This document shows positions 45,680-58,159 of a DNA stretch of 64,000 nt, piece by piece (positions within the stretch are counted from its first letter, which is position 1; each line of letters opens with the position of its first letter). Source of the stretch: Apoderus coryli (taxonomy: Eukaryota; Arthropoda; Insecta; Coleoptera; Attelabidae). The stretch spans positions 37,087,253-37,151,252 of the forward strand of contig OU452199.1 of NCBI GenBank assembly GCA_911728435.2. Reading direction: 5' to 3'. A model generated the notes under the pieces. It did no database searches, was not told where the DNA came from, and worked only from the letters and a program-made list of their open reading frames with translations. The translations under genes and the position numbers were made by a program.

Positions 45680-46130
45680 CTTACCCTTTTGGGTGTTTTG
45701 TGTTTTCGTCTGTATAAGTTGATATATTTATAGATAGGCTACACCCTGTAGTTAACTATTACTTTACTGCATTAGCAGTGTCCATGTCCAACATGAGCCC
45801 AAATACACGAGACAACCGAGACGCGACAGTGGGTCGGCTACCGTGCTCTAAATCATATACATAGAAATTAATTACATTCCGTTACCGTTATCAAGTGATA
45901 CACAAATCATGGACCCCTCCTGCTCTATCTGCTTTGTAACCGTTGGTTGTCCGATTTCGTTCTAATAGCTCGCGATGTTTGTTATTAACAAGATAAGCGG
46001 CAAACAGTTGCCATTTGGGTCCTGCTATATCCTCTACTGCATCGCATATACGATGCCCTTATTATTTATAGCTACAAACTGCGATTATGATAATGGTGAG
46101 TGATCGTCAAAAATTAATATTTAAAAAATA
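45680..46130. other. No gene seen
   Basis: Contains ACACCCTGTAG (about 45741) and a locally GC-rich block at 45780-45860. See rejected items for an exon candidate there. Confidence 0.35.
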
Positions 46131-46771
46131 CACACACCGTCAAAATTCTTCTTCTTCTTCTTTTAAAACGATATATTTATCGTGGCTGCCTTCTTAGGTA
46201 TTTAATCTTTATTTATTTCACCGTTGCTAGGCATCTAAAAATGTTGACAAAAACAATTTCCCACAATTTTAGATCGATTTAGCTTCTTGAAGTGATTGTT
46301 AAATTTTTCTTTGCAATTATTATGCCTGCCAGTGTTCCATAGAGCAAAGCCACTATTTTGCATGATGAGGGTCTGCCGAATCATCGAATCGCGGATAGAT
46401 TAGGAATTTCCCGCGCTTCAATTATCAGAATAGTGCGTTTGTACCAGGAAACTAACAGCGTTGACACAGAAACATGGAACTGGGCGTCCTAGGATAACTA
46501 GTGCAAGAGAAGATCGGTATGTAGCAGGTTATATACGTCGGAATAACGTATGATCGATTAATGTCCAGTACCACAATACGGCGGAGACTTGCTGGAGCCA
46601 ATTTGCGATCATTTTATTATGCACTATTTTTCGTTTGTATTCTTTCTTGCTCAGTTAAAATTTAATTCAGCCAATTTGCATTGGATACATAACCAAATTG
46701 AATGTACTTTGTAATTAACTTCTTGACATTTTGAAAAAAATAAGGGGGTCCAAGAATTTTGGCGATGTGTG
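46131..46771 (+). mobile_element. Tc1-like element, internally deleted
   Basis: Ends CACACACCGTCAAAATTC and AATTTTGGCGATGTGTG with TA on both sides (46129-46130, 46772-46773). At 641 bp it is less than half a normal Tc1 and keeps only the DNA-binding part of the transposase. Confidence 0.87.
46320..46610 (+). pseudogene. Tc1 transposase N-terminal relic
   Basis: TILHDEGLPNHRIADRLGIS and RASIIRIVRLYQET form the first helix-turn-helix; REDRYVAGYIRRNNV and NTAETCWSQFA cover the second. A stop splits the start and others follow. No catalytic domain. Confidence 0.78.
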
Positions 46772-46773
46772 TA

Positions 46774-47378
46774 GTAGTAATAATTAATAATTCAGCGATG
46801 AAAAGTCATGCGAATAAGACCGGTGAAATTGGGATATTAAAATTAGCTTGAATAGATATAACTCGTTGCAAGTTGTATATTTTGTACTGATAAAAATGTC
46901 AACTTCAAATATACTAATACAGAAACACAATAAATACAAAACAGATCTATCGGCCTTTATTTTTTTCCATTACACTAAATCCATTTTTTGCCTAGATACA
47001 ATCAAAATGAACATGTCAGTATATTTGTTGGCTGATATTGAAAAATGTTCGGCAACACTTATCAATGATTACAAAATATAAATGTGATACATTTCATAGA
47101 ATTATCTATACGCTTTTGCATTGTATTTCATATTACTGGAAAGATTATTCCTCGTATTGGATTTTGTTTGTTATTCGAGTTTTGATTGTTAAGAGTGGCT
47201 ATTGTTCATTTTTTTTTGGCTAAAAATACGTATAGGATGGACGCTCACGATTGAGAAGAGAGATAATAATTTTTGCATTCGGCGATTCATGCACAAAAAG
47301 CAATTTAAATGATAAAAATGCCGCTTGATATTCAAAAATTTGGATTCTGGTAACAGAAGAATTTATTTTAAGCGTATA
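46774..47378. other. No gene seen
   Basis: AT-rich, short unsupported open frames only. Confidence 0.4.
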
Positions 47379-48390
47379 CACTATGTCCAAGATAAGATTG
47401 GGATATCATTGGAATCTTGGAAACGGTAGGAGTTTCAATGTCGGTTAAATTAGATAAAAGTTGTACATTTTTAACACATTTTAAATGGTGTTTTCAAAAT
47501 GAATCTAACTTTAGCCGTTCTCGAGAAATTTTCAAAAAACAATTTTTTGCGATTTTAGTTTTTATGTATTTCTGAGATTATTTTTACAGATATATAAAAA
47601 AATGAGAAGCACTTTCTCGTTGTTACTTTTTGAGGAGAATAAGATAGCGTTTCGTTTTTGAAAAACCACTATCAACTTGGTTTGTTTCAATACGGCCCTG
47701 GATTTTTTATTGTTAAATTTAAAGCCATTTTCAATTCAAAAATAGGTGGTATATCACATGTAATGGTTTAAACAAGTTTTCAGTGTTTTTAGATGTTATT
47801 TTAGAATTATTCAAGAAAAATCTCCAAAGTTTGGCACTTAAGTGACTGAATGCATAGTAGTAGGTTTTGCAAAAACATTCATTCGTCGTTACTCACAATT
47901 ATTTATTATTATTTGACAATTTATGTCTGCCTCCGTGCAACATTTTATATTGTACGCGTTTTTTTAAATTTAGTTTAGTTGAAATCTTTGTGCTTTTTGA
48001 AGTTATTAACAAGATGCCTTTCTCAGATCAATGTTTAACGCAAAATAAGTGGCGATTTTTTTTTTAATTATTTTAAATAACAGATTAAAAATACTGAAAA
48101 GTTGTTTAAACTGTGTGATATACCACCTATTTTTGAATTGAAAATGGCTTTAAATTTAACAATAAAAACCCGGGGTCGTATTAACAAAAATAAGTTGATG
48201 ATGGTTTTTATAAAACGACACGTCGCGTCGTAGTGAAAATTGCTTTTCATTTTTTTATATCCGTAAAAATAATGTCAGAAATAAATAAATAAAAACTAAA
48301 ATCACAAAAAATGGTTTGTTCAAAAATTGTCGAAAACGCTATAGTTAATTTACTTTTGAAAACACCATTTAAAAAACCTCTAGTTTGTTG
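47379..48390 (+). mobile_element. Long-TIR Tc1/mariner-like deletion derivative
   Basis: Starts CACTATGTCCAAGATAAG after TA. Arms of roughly 330-350 bp (47470-47830 and 48060-48385) are inverted copies, sharing AAATTTAAAGCCATTTTCAA and ATAGGTGGTATATCACA. In the spacer, MPFSDQCLTQNKWRFF (48013-48066) resembles the N-terminus MPFSDAERL... of insect Tc1/mariner-like transposases. The right terminus is diverged. Family of 33728-34528. Confidence 0.72.
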
Positions 48391-49380
48391 ATGCATAAGG
48401 CATATCAATCTTAATATCATTCGATAATTAAGCAGGACATTAAGAAATTAAGTTTCATAAATTGCATCATCGTTTTCTTAAAACTACTAATTTCTACACC
48501 AAACTTATGTTATTATGGTAGCGATATGATATGCAGAGCTAAAAGAAGAATACTATACCCGTAATGTAAATTTCGAAAACTAATTATAATCAGAAGAAAA
48601 ATTCTAATCTTTATTTTAATATCTTTTAATGCCAATTCGTTAAAAAATGTCCAAGGATTTCTATGGTTTTGATCTGAACTTGTTCCCATTCTAAAATGCA
48701 TTTACCTTAACTTTAATTAAACTTTAGCGAGAAAATATTTTTACCAATAAATAATATTCTCCCACCAAATTATATCTACGCCTTCTCCACGAAGCCGAAA
48801 ACCAACCATTTGAAATTAGAGTCTCGCGCCAGATGCACGGTGCCAGGTTACAACATCGGAAACCATCCTGCCAGATTAAATAGGGAAAGTTTTCGTTAAG
48901 TTTTCGTTAGATTAAGTAGACACTGCCAGCAAGAATTAGGCACCAGCCGTGCATATACACACACTCACACAACACGTTTCAAAAGATCCTATCTTTTGGA
49001 CGGGTTAAGCGTGGAGTTCAGTTTGATTATGTAATTTTGTGAAATACAGAAACGACGAATATGTGTTTCAATTATGCAAGAAACTAAGTAAATGTATGTA
49101 TGATAAGGGTTACATTCGAATAATAAGGTTATTTTATTTGGTACGTTTTAACTTTTAACCATTTTGTTTTGTATGAATATTACAGACAGACTGCTCTATT
49201 TTTCATGCAAAAGTAAAAATGCAAATAACCAGGTTTTGTTATAAAAAGTGGTCTTTGCAGAATACGATGTTGATTTAGACCAAAAGATCACAAACAAACA
49301 TCGATGTGTGAGGATGTTCATTATCATGATGCAAAACTTAGCATTTGCTTAGTATTAATTTGTGTAAACGGCACATAAAT
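48391..49380. other. No gene seen
   Basis: AT-rich; a slightly GC-richer stretch at 48780-48900 has no open frame with splice sites. Confidence 0.4.
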
Positions 49381-50020
49381 CAGTGGCGGCTCGTGGGTAA
49401 TTTTATTAGGTACGCACTAAGTAAAAAATGGAGATGAAGGAAAAGGCGCCGCAGGTGATTTTCTTTAGATTGTCAAGGGCAAGCCTTAGATGAAAAGTAG
49501 AAAATTATAAAAGTAAAAAAGAACGCGTTAAAATACGGGTTTTGTAAGGTAAATCTTATTTTTTTTTATTTTTAAAAATTATGCCCCATTCAGTACTCTA
49601 CGAAATCCAATACATAATCAAATAAAATACAAAATTATTTGTATTGAATAAATATTAATATTACTACCTAATTACTACTTACCGCTACCGCAACAAGTTG
49701 TGCAGCACGACCACTAATCTTTACTTGTACTAGTCAAAATATTATTACTATTATTATTAAAGAATTAAATACATACACTTTAAACAAAAATACCTAACGT
49801 ACAAATCGAAATTCGTGCAAATAGTATACCTACCTATCTACTATATATAGAAGGCGGCCGGGGTAGGTGCCTAAGCTCAACGTAAACGCGATCCTACGCA
49901 ATAGAACACATATTATTTCAATAGGTATTATATAAAAGTTCTCAATCACCACCAGTTTTTTCTGTATATTTATTTAAATATATTTAAGAAAAAGTACAAC
50001 AATACGACCAGCCGCCATTG
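49381..50020. mobile_element. Non-autonomous hAT element
   Basis: Termini CAGTGGCGGCTCGTGG and ACGACCAGCCGCCATTG are inverted and of hAT style. The flanks ACATAAAT (49373-49380) and ACATAATT (50021-50028) agree at 7 of 8 positions, the 8-bp duplication expected of hAT. 640 bp, no transposase. A second, opposite-oriented relative lies at 62968-64000. Confidence 0.85.
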
Positions 50021-50042
50021 ACATAATTTCAAGGTAACATTC

Positions 50043-50450
50043 CTAGTTGACCGGACGACCTTTTGACAAGAACTCACAATGAATCACGTCATTGTCATCG
50101 AAGGAAGCAATGAGCAAAACAAAAATATTTGACCGCACTTGGGGTGCTTTTTTCAGTATTAACTCTTCTGGCCACTTCCGTTGGAATGATTGGCCTTTAG
50201 TTATGACCCTTTTGTGCAAATCTAGATCATTCAACAGCTCCTGCGCGATGCTCGTGCGACGGTTCTATTGGTCAAATTTTGCATGACATGAGCAAGGCGA
50301 TATGTCAACATCCGCAGCAACGTTTCCAATATTGCTTCAATGATGACAATTTTCTTTTCTGCACCAACGTTCTCATCGGTTGTAAAATTGCTGGGATTAA
50401 CATCTCCTCGGCGCGGCGCTCAGTGAAGGCCTTGTAACATTTCTTGTATC
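50043..50450 (-). pseudogene. mariner transposase relic (N-terminal to central)
   Basis: Minus strand: AEEMLIP and TTDENVGAEKKIVI (linker between helices, in shifting frames), a decayed helix region, DLHKRVITKGQSFQRKWPEE (degraded first catalytic region, where GDESW is lost), KKAPQVRSNIFVLLIASFDD and NDVIHCEFLSKGRPVN, which is the mariner motif KVMLTVFFDYNGVVHHEFLP GRTVN. Stop after VN. Inactive. Confidence 0.78.
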
Positions 50451-51293
50451 CACAAAACGAATTATAAATTTTTGAGGTAGCTCCGTAGGTTCCGATGGTA
50501 AGATTTGCTAGACTTTGGGAGTTACGGTTTATGATTAAAATTGTATACAATAAAAAAATGATAAATGAGATGAGAGCTGAAACACGGTTTCTGAGTAAGC
50601 TAGCAGAAAAACGGGCTACTGGCGAAACTGTATTTGCTCACTCAAAGGAAGGATAAAATACAAGAACAAGAATACTGTTAATATCTACTATAGGCAGCAC
50701 CGCATAATAAAAACTGTGGGAATGTGTCAAGAAAGATTTCAAACTCATAATTGAACAAACCAAGATCAAAGCTAACTTAATCAACAATTCAATGAATTTC
50801 TTTTACCCACGTCACTGAAAGTCTCTTTGGTTCAAAACAACATCGGGCTAGAGATATACCGAACCGCCAAAATTTAATCAAGAACTTCCGGTATGTATAG
50901 TAGAAGTAGTTGGTAGGTATATATAGTGTGAAGATCGATTGTTTTGGTAAAATGTAGTTTGGGATGCTGTCGTGCGGGCGAACTCTGACAAATAAGGATT
51001 AAATCGAAGATGTTGTGATGCAAACAAAGTTGTGTTTGTTTTAGGAATAAACACCCACTACAAAGCACAATGCTTATAAAGTAGTTTGAATTGTGCTTTA
51101 GAATAGAGGGAATTGCAAAACAATTTGGTAATGAATTTAAGGGTAATGCTAAGCAGACAAACAAGCTGATTTTCAAGGAATGTTGTTTAACACTAACTGA
51201 ATGCATCCACTTATAAACTACCCAGTAGATATCCAAGTTAAAGCTAAAATAAATGTCTTCGATTACCTCTATTTTATTATTTCTCTCATACTA
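50451..51293. other. No gene seen
   Basis: AT-rich; a minus-strand open frame at 50874-51236 has no recognised motif. Confidence 0.4.
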
Positions 51294-52141
51294 CGAGGGT
51301 GATTTGATAATTTCGTGACTTGTTGAAGTTTCCGCGCAGTAAATTTAATGGCAACACTGCTCCCATCAACTGCCATCTATCGGTAATCTAGTGTAATTGT
51401 TGAGCAATCAAGACAGCCATGGAAACCAGCTAACCTAGACCTCAATTTCAATGGTTAAAAAGTTGTTTACTGAGCTCCGTTGGGGACCACTACAGCATGT
51501 GACGCTGAACGTTCAGGTTGCCCAGAAGAAGTCGTTCCACCACAAATCGTCAACCAAATCCATGGAATGAAATTGGACGATCGAAAATTGAAAGTGCGTG
51601 AGTTCGTGAGGCTGTACGTATCTCAATTGAGCGGGTGTATCACATTTTGCATGCATATTTGGATATGATGTTGAGCCGCAATCCAAACGAGACTTTCGAC
51701 TGTTTCGTTAGCGTAGATGAGACATGGATACATCACACCACATCAGAGACTAAAGAGCAATCGAAACAGGGGTTTCTACGGGTGAACGTACCCCCAAGAA
51801 GACTAAGGTGGATCTGTTGGCCAATAAAGTCATTGAAAAGGGTAAAACGATCATGTTTTACAGCTTTGACACTGTTTTAAAGCGTGTTACATAAATTCAT
51901 CAAATAGTGGACTTCCTCAGGTGCCACCCCATCCACCATATTCCCTCCCTACGACTATTTCCTGTTTCCAAACCCCAAGAAATGGGTTGGTGGTAGGAGA
52001 TTGGGTTTTGGATAAGGGGCCATCGTTGAAACAATAAACCCTTATTTTGAGGCCCCTGCGAAAACTTATGATTTAGAAAGAATACAAAAATTAGGAACGC
52101 AACAAAACAGTTTTCCTTTAAAAGTCGCGGAATCACCCTCG
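51294..52141 (+). mobile_element. mariner element with both ends, decayed transposase
   Basis: Ends CGAGGGTGATTTGATAAT and GCGGAATCACCCTCG beside TA. Inside: VNQIHGMKLDDRKLKVREFV, NETFDCFVSVDETWIHHTTS ETKEQSKQ (first catalytic Asp, in VDETW), GERTPKKTKVDLLANKVIEK GKTI, then DYFLFPNPKKWVGGRRLGF. Between GKTI and DYFLF about 150 residues, including the second catalytic Asp, are lost. Many frameshifts. Confidence 0.86.
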
Positions 52142-52577
52142 TATTTGCTGGAAATTTTAAGGACAAAGAACCCAGTTGTGTCTACGTCATTTAGAAATGG
52201 TGGACTAAGCGGCTATATTCAACGAAACAAAACAGTAGTTAATAATTGCACTATGCTACCACGGTCCGCTGGACCTTTCCAACAGTTAAAACAGTATTTA
52301 GGGACGCAACTAGGATTATCTCCATTTACCTGAAAAAAGGTGAGAGTATTACTAAACCAATTAAGTCTGAAAAGTCACCAGTCATTTAGCTGTGTCGCCG
52401 AAGAGATTTAGCTGCTAAAGCTGTCTCCAGAAGTGAAAACTTCCCGGCTGGGACAAAAATTTAGCTCAAATGAAGACACCATCAGGAAATGAGTCATTCC
52501 AAGGCAAAACGAGTGTTAAACAAAAAATAAAATACATTTTTTAGGATTACACAAACCTATTTATTAAGCAACCCTCG
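52142..52577 (+). pseudogene. Unidentified coding relic ending in a mariner-like terminus
   Basis: One frame reads TTVRWTFPTVKTVFRDATRI ISIYLKK, and the shifted frame continues KKVRVLLNQLSLKSHQSFSC and SRLGQKFSSNEDTIRK. The codons look once-coding but I do not recognise the family. AGCAACCCTCGTA near 52579 resembles a mariner right end. Confidence 0.35.
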
Positions 52578-53165
52578 TAAAACATAATTCTAAATTCTAG
52601 GTAAGTTGTCGCAGGCTTTAGTGACGATTAAGTTTTAGGCAACAACATAAGGAGTCAGTTTTTATATGCACATGATAATATAAAGATACTTTTTATACCA
52701 TTTTATTTTTTGTAGTACCGTCTACAAAGACGACTTGATGATGAAAGGCCATCTAATAATGATGTACGTGTCAGTCAATTTTGCACGTGGTTTGACGTTT
52801 TCGCTTTCATTTCTTTAGCCCGATATGGTCATAGACGAGAAATACGTGACCTGTAAACTTCTCTATTTTAATCCATTGGCATACTGTGTTACCGCATTGC
52901 ATGACATACGAGTATACCTACTATTGGGGATTAAAGGTAAATTGTATGGGATTAAATATTATTAAAATTTGTGTTTTTCAAATAATAAATCCTTGAATTA
53001 GACTACTACATTTCGAACCTTAATTTAGCTTCACAATAAGGTGTTTTCTTAGGCTACATACACACTAGGCGAACGAAGTGACTTATAATTTTGATATATT
53101 CAATAGAAACTAATCTCCTGGAAGGGAGACCAATTGGTTGAGTTTCGCCATCACAATGTAAGACG
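52578..53165. other. No gene seen
   Basis: No recognised feature. Confidence 0.4.
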
Positions 53166-53167
53166 TA

Positions 53168-54040
53168 CGAGGGTTGGCTTTTGTATTTCGGGATTAGAGC
53201 ACAAAAACAAATATTAATCATCGAAAATCACTTTATTGTTTTTCAAAATATTCCCAATGAAGATCTATACACTTTTGCATGCGTTTGAACCAATTGTCGA
53301 AGCACTTTTGCCGCTCTGATTGAGGTATCTTCAAAACATGCATTCTGAATGTCGAAAAACGTTGACCTCTTAGTTTATTTCTTACGTGCGGGAATAAAAA
53401 GAAGTCGTTCGATGCCAAGTCAGGACTATACGGCGGATGACTCAACAAATCGATGTTTTGGGTGCTCAAAACTGCAGTTGTTTGAGGCGATGTGTGAGAG
53501 CTCGCATTGTCGTGGTGAGTGATCCGTCTTCGGCGGTTGGTTTTTCTGATTTCTTGATAGACAACTGGCAAACAAATGGTTGTGTACCACTCAGAATTGA
53601 CTGTCCTGCGTTGTTCTAGTGGTACGGTTGCGACATGTCCAGTTTTTCCGAAAAAACAGGCGACCATTTGCTTGGAAGTGCTTCGTGCACCAACAACTTT
53701 TGTTGGATTTGGCTCATCTTAAAATACCTATGCAGTCGACTGCTGTTTACTTTCGGGCTCATACGCGTAAATCCACGATTCATCACCTGTCACGATGTCA
53801 TAGACGTGTTTCGAAGCACCGCGATCGTATTTTTTGAGCATTTCTTTCCACCAATCGACACGAGCCTTCTTTTAAGCGATTGACAAATTGTGTGGAATCG
53901 AACGCAAACAAATTTTTTTGACAGTCAAATCTTTATGCAATATTGAATGTATGCTGGTACCACTAATGCCTAAAGTTGTCTCAATCTCTTGATAGGTCAC
54001 ATGACGATCTTGCAAATGACGTGGAAGTCGTAATACACTA
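53168..54040 (-). pseudogene. mariner transposase, nearly full but broken
   Basis: The left terminus CGAGGGTTGGCTTTTG follows TA; the right terminus is missing. Minus-strand coding in order: VTYQEIETTLGISGTSIHSI (helix-turn-helix), WWKEMLKKYDRGASKHVYDI, VTGDESWIYAYEPESKQQST (first Asp), MVACFFGKTGHVATVPLEQR, RRRRITHHDNASSHTSPQTT (second Asp), LSHPPYSPDLASNDFFLFPH (third Asp), and CFDNWFKRMQKCIDLHWEYF EKQ at the end. The DD34D triad residues are all visible, but stops near SIPHNLS and after QQST, lost residues after RITHH and after FSTF, and the missing N-terminus disable it. Confidence 0.87.
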
Positions 54041-55124
54041 AATCAGCTGTTGTGATATAGCCCACCAGCAAAAGCTCATACCTTCTGGCGCCATCAGGCG
54101 GGAAACTGTTGGCCTCACGAATTTGTGCGTAGACATGCGTTAGTGTGAACAGTAATGTACAAACATACACGCAGTTATGTTCATTAGCATGCGAACGCCT
54201 TGTGTGTATGCTACTTTAGAATATTTGTGCATGCACAAATGCAAAACTCTAGTTTTCAAAGTTTAATGTAATTTTTTTATGTATTAACTAAGGTTCCTAG
54301 ATTGGATACTCTTTAAAACTGCCGAAACTTAGAAAGGCACCAGGTAAAACAGTAATTCGTTTTGGTTTTCTTTAAACAAAACAAATATTATTTGAAGTAG
54401 ACAATCAAAGGTAAATTAGATGCTTGACCTCAAACATTCTACGCCTATGGTTAACGCGCACTTGGCTTTTGCCTGGGACGGATTCATTCGTTGCGACATC
54501 GGAACAATGCTTTTGTTTTCTGGAAAATTATGTGAACGTTTTTATGTTATGGGAAAGTCCTACTCGTATATGTTTGTTGTGTTGCGTTTCTTCTTTTATT
54601 TTTATTTCGTTTTTTTTTATTTGTTCGAAACGGGCTTAAAAACCACCATAGAGCGAGAGGAGAACCGCTGCTGCTTGATGCTATGTGTTGTACTTGTAGC
54701 TTCTTATAGCCGCAAATAAAAACTTATCTCTACAATACTTCATGTCGTACGATTAGGAAGATTATGCAAGGAGCTTTGTGTTTTTTTTTTCTTATTTTTA
54801 TTTCCCTAGATAATTCTTCCATGCATACTTTTAGCTATGTTGCCAATTTAGCAAAGAAAAAAGCAAATTTCATAACTTAGTTTATCTAAAATATGTAGCG
54901 AACAGCTGAACATAATAATATATTGCCTACTTAACAATATCTCGGAGGACTATGGAATTTGATGGGCGAGGCGCTAGCCCAGACGAGCAATTCGGGAATG
55001 TGCTTTTCCTATGAAGTGTACATACTATTTTCTCTGAAATCCGGATGATATTGAAGAACACTGGTCGTTATTTGGGTCCGTCGTGCTCCTGGTGGTGAGG
55101 AGATGCTAGGCTATGTACGACGAA
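54041..55124. other. No supported gene
   Basis: A 99-codon plus-strand frame at 54420-54719 has hydrophobic low-complexity sequence and no splice sites or homology I recognise. Confidence 0.35.
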
Positions 55125-55174
55125 AACATCTGGATTGGTTCGACGAAAATATTTGATTCTAGTTTTCCTGTACA
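55125..55174 (+). pseudogene. LINE linker fragment
   Basis: LGYVRRKHLDWFDENI then TGA matches the segment between endonuclease and reverse transcriptase of RTE-like LINEs (LGxxxRKHQDWFDEND). EDIEEHWSLFGSV just upstream (about 55045) fits the same protein. It is the same general LINE type as 10690-12920. Confidence 0.65.
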
Positions 55175-56192
55175 TTGCAATGTAGCTTTTTGTGATTAAT
55201 TGCATAACCACTAATAATGGAGCTTAAAGCTCCCAAACATGTTCGGTAGAGTAAATATTTTGTAGACTTTTATTCCTATTAAATAAAAAATAAATAAAAT
55301 ATTAACAATATATAATAAGCGGTCATACAACAAACGTTTCGGTTAATTTGATAAATTATAACAACCGGATGGATATTCTTAGTAATTTACTACCTTAAAA
55401 ATTGTGTTAATTGAAACTGAACATAATTTAAACGTGTCAAAACTTCATTTCCATACGAAGTTCTTTTTGTGCATCCAATTATTTTCACCAGGTTAACACA
55501 ACAAAATAACATAAAACATACGAAATATCTTTATTACAAGGTTCCTCATACAACCATGTATTTGTCGCATGGCTCGTTAACCAGTCTGCTATTTGCAGGA
55601 CGTTATTATCAACTTATTCGTCTTCGTTGTTTCATTTTTATTTTGCAAGTATTTTATTTTTCAACTACGTTAACATGATTAAGCGTGTCCCACAAAAGAA
55701 TGCTGACACAGAAAAGCAGGATGAATAAAAATATAAAAAAAAACCCGATCCACCTGTTCAAAGTAATTATGGCAAGCAGAGGAAAAAAATGTTCCGCATT
55801 AGTGGGTAAATTGTAATTTAAAATATACTTATGCCTTTTTGCACGTAGCCTATCACTTGTTTTTACGACTCTCTTAAGAAATAGTGGGTTTACTATGTAT
55901 ATCGGATTTACATATAGGACCTTTATATCCGTAACGAACACCTCAAGCATTTCAATCATGATTTTTTTACCACCTTTTACAAATATTATTTTCAAATATT
56001 TCTAACTGCTTGGGGGTCTAATAAAGACACCGCCTCCGGTATGCTAACTGCGTAGCACATTTTAACAGAACAGCCATAACGGAGCAAGTGTATGTGAAAT
56101 GGCATCATTGTGTAGGCTTATTGTGTTAAAATAGTAAACTGTATTGTAGTGAAAAATATCAAAAGTAAGTTTAACGAAAATCTGAATAGGTT
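55175..56192. other. No gene seen
   Basis: AT-rich; short open frames only. Confidence 0.4.
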
Positions 56193-56399
56193 TTTTTTGG
56201 CCTTTGAATCTATTAGGCAATTCAGCCATATCTAATTGATTTTTAAATTTTCATACAGTCTTCTTTTATCTCAATAATTTTTTTCAATTTGCTTTTCAAG
56301 TGAGCAACTACATGTAGCTGGTCCGGGGTTCGAACCACCTACATACCAGGACAGTCTACTCAAGTCTAACGTGCTTAACCACTAGACCACCCGCCCCGA
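56193..56399 (-). mobile_element. SINE with tRNA-Ser-like head and 11-bp TSD
   Basis: On the minus strand the head reads GGTGGTCTAGTGGTTAAGCA (box A region), GTTAGACTTGAGTAGAC (Ser-like anticodon arm) and GGTTCGAACCCCGG (box B). The body ends in an A run (AAAAAAAA, 56193 side). Direct repeats CTGAATAGGTT at 56182-56192 and 56400-56410 are the target-site duplication. About 207 bp. The layout shows LINE-mediated retrotransposition and fairly recent age. Confidence 0.9.
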
Positions 56400-56410
56400 C
56401 TGAATAGGTT

Positions 56411-57158
56411 ATATATGTAAGTATTAATCTACACGCTGTGTATAAGACAAATTTCGTGGCTAGTTTTTTTTTTTTGTAAACATGAAATCTGCAGGATTAA
56501 GTACTTATAAATCTGCAGGATTAAGTATAGGTGTACCCTTTTTACCATCTTAAAACTATATTGGTATTTGAATTTGAGAAATTAATAATACAAAGTTGTT
56601 CTTTTATTTTATTTTTAGTGTAAATTTTAAATTATGGTGGAGGCGGCGGAGGCCTACAACGATACAATTTTAGATGCGTGAATATGTTGGAATACCTAAC
56701 AGTTTTTCATGGTAGGTTGACAAATTTTTGATTTTTATTTAATATTCACCGAAGTGCCAGAATTATTTTTTTCTACGACTGTCTTTAAATGCCTTTATTA
56801 TATGTTCAATCATGATTTGAAAATATAATACATTGTAATGCTGTTTTTCATTTACCGGTGCGTAATAATATTTCCTGGTAATGACAAAAGTAGCGGCGGG
56901 CATGAAAAATCACCATAGCAACGCCGAAAATACAAACACCAAATTGACAGTTCTGGTATTTAGAATTAATAATAATTATAACTAAGTATTTCGCTAATTT
57001 CAAAACACATAAACAATGATAGTGAATATAGTTTAACACCACCTAGTCATTTTAATACTTCTAATTTATACGTTAACAGGGGTAAGTTTCGAAAAACAAA
57101 TATTTTCCTAAAAATTATGTTGAATTTATTCAAAAACATTAAAACAGTCGTAGAAAAA
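56411..57158. other. No gene seen
   Basis: Contains a small direct duplication of AATCTGCAGGATTAAGTA (56486-56527). No exon supported. Confidence 0.4.
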
Positions 57159-57290
57159 GTATAGTGTGAAACTCACATGAAATGACCATTTCATACTCGT
57201 ATGATTTGCAGCACTCGCCTGCGGCTCATGCTGCAAACGATCATACTCGTAGGAAATGTATGTAATTTCACGTTCGTTGCACAATATACT
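57159..57290. repeat. Fold-back element with GC-rich tip
   Basis: Imperfect inverted repeat from AGTATAGTGTGAAACTCAC to the right end TTCGTTGCACAATATACT. CATACTCGTATGATTTGCAG pairs with CTGCAAACGATCATACTCG around a GC-rich centre (ACTCGCCTGCGGCTCATG). No coding. Confidence 0.75.
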
Positions 57291-57661
57291 ATTGTCACAC
57301 ATCATATGTAATGATAATAATGATTAATAAGTCTGATAATATAGTTACCTGTTTTTAAATTATAATTAATATTATACTTTAGTATTTGTATATATAAATA
57401 TGTAACACTCGTCATTCGGCATATGCATATTATTCTGCACTTCATTAAGACCGTTGATTTTTTATTTAGTTAGATTTATTGTGGGGAGATGTCAGAATTA
57501 TTATGTTTGAAGTTTATGTAAGTGTTTTTTTCTTAATTATGAGAATGTAGCTGTTTTTAGTTAATTAATAAATAGCAAAAAATATAAAAGTGGTATGTCC
57601 AATAATTATTCTTATAGTAAGATAGTTACCCATTTCTAATTCTATTACTTTTTTCGCTACA

Positions 57662-57731
57662 GCTAAGCGAAAATGGAAAACTGGATTTGCTCGATATAAG
57701 TAAATAGAATATACATCAAAAGTTGCCTGTC
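57662..57731 (+). other. Possible non-coding exon on the plus strand
   Basis: Acceptor TTACTTTTTTCGCTACAG and donor CAG/GTGAGTACG are both near-consensus and bound 70 nt. All three frames contain stops, so it would be a 5' UTR or lncRNA exon. It lies inside the proposed first intron of the minus-strand host gene. Splice-site strength is the only evidence. Confidence 0.35.
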
Positions 57732-58159
57732 AGGTGAGTACGTAATTCGAAATTCAATATCTGTTTTCCATCACCGTATTGCAAATTGTGGTTTTACTAA
57801 AATCTGAGAGCTGTTATTACGAAAATGGAAAAACTTTTACACACACAAAATGTCGAACACAGAAAGCACAGTAAAAGTAGAAAACATTGCGCTCAAAGAG
57901 TGCAAAAAACGTAAGCTCTTTACATTTTAGTTGACTTTTTCGCTATGTTGCCCACTTATCTGCAACGCAAGTGAATTTGTGTAAAATGGTATTTTACATT
58001 AGTAACATTATGATGATGTTTCGGTGAAAAGCAAAATATTCAGTTCTGAGAGGATGTCGACCTTTCTCTACATTCTGCTAATTAAAATGAAAGCAAATAT
58101 TATGGACAGATAATTTAAGAGAATAGGGACGATATTGTCGGATTGAAGGCCCATAGCAA

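Noticed and set aside
45790..45880. GC-rich block as a possible minus-strand exon (AG/AGCACGG...AATGCA/GTAAAG)
   Set aside because: One frame is open for 81 nt, but the donor is poor, the acceptor tract is weak and the translation resembles no protein; phase with the other exons was not compelling.
54420..54719. 99-codon hydrophobic frame as a small membrane protein gene
   Set aside because: Low-complexity F/Y/V-rich sequence from T-rich DNA; nothing supports expression.
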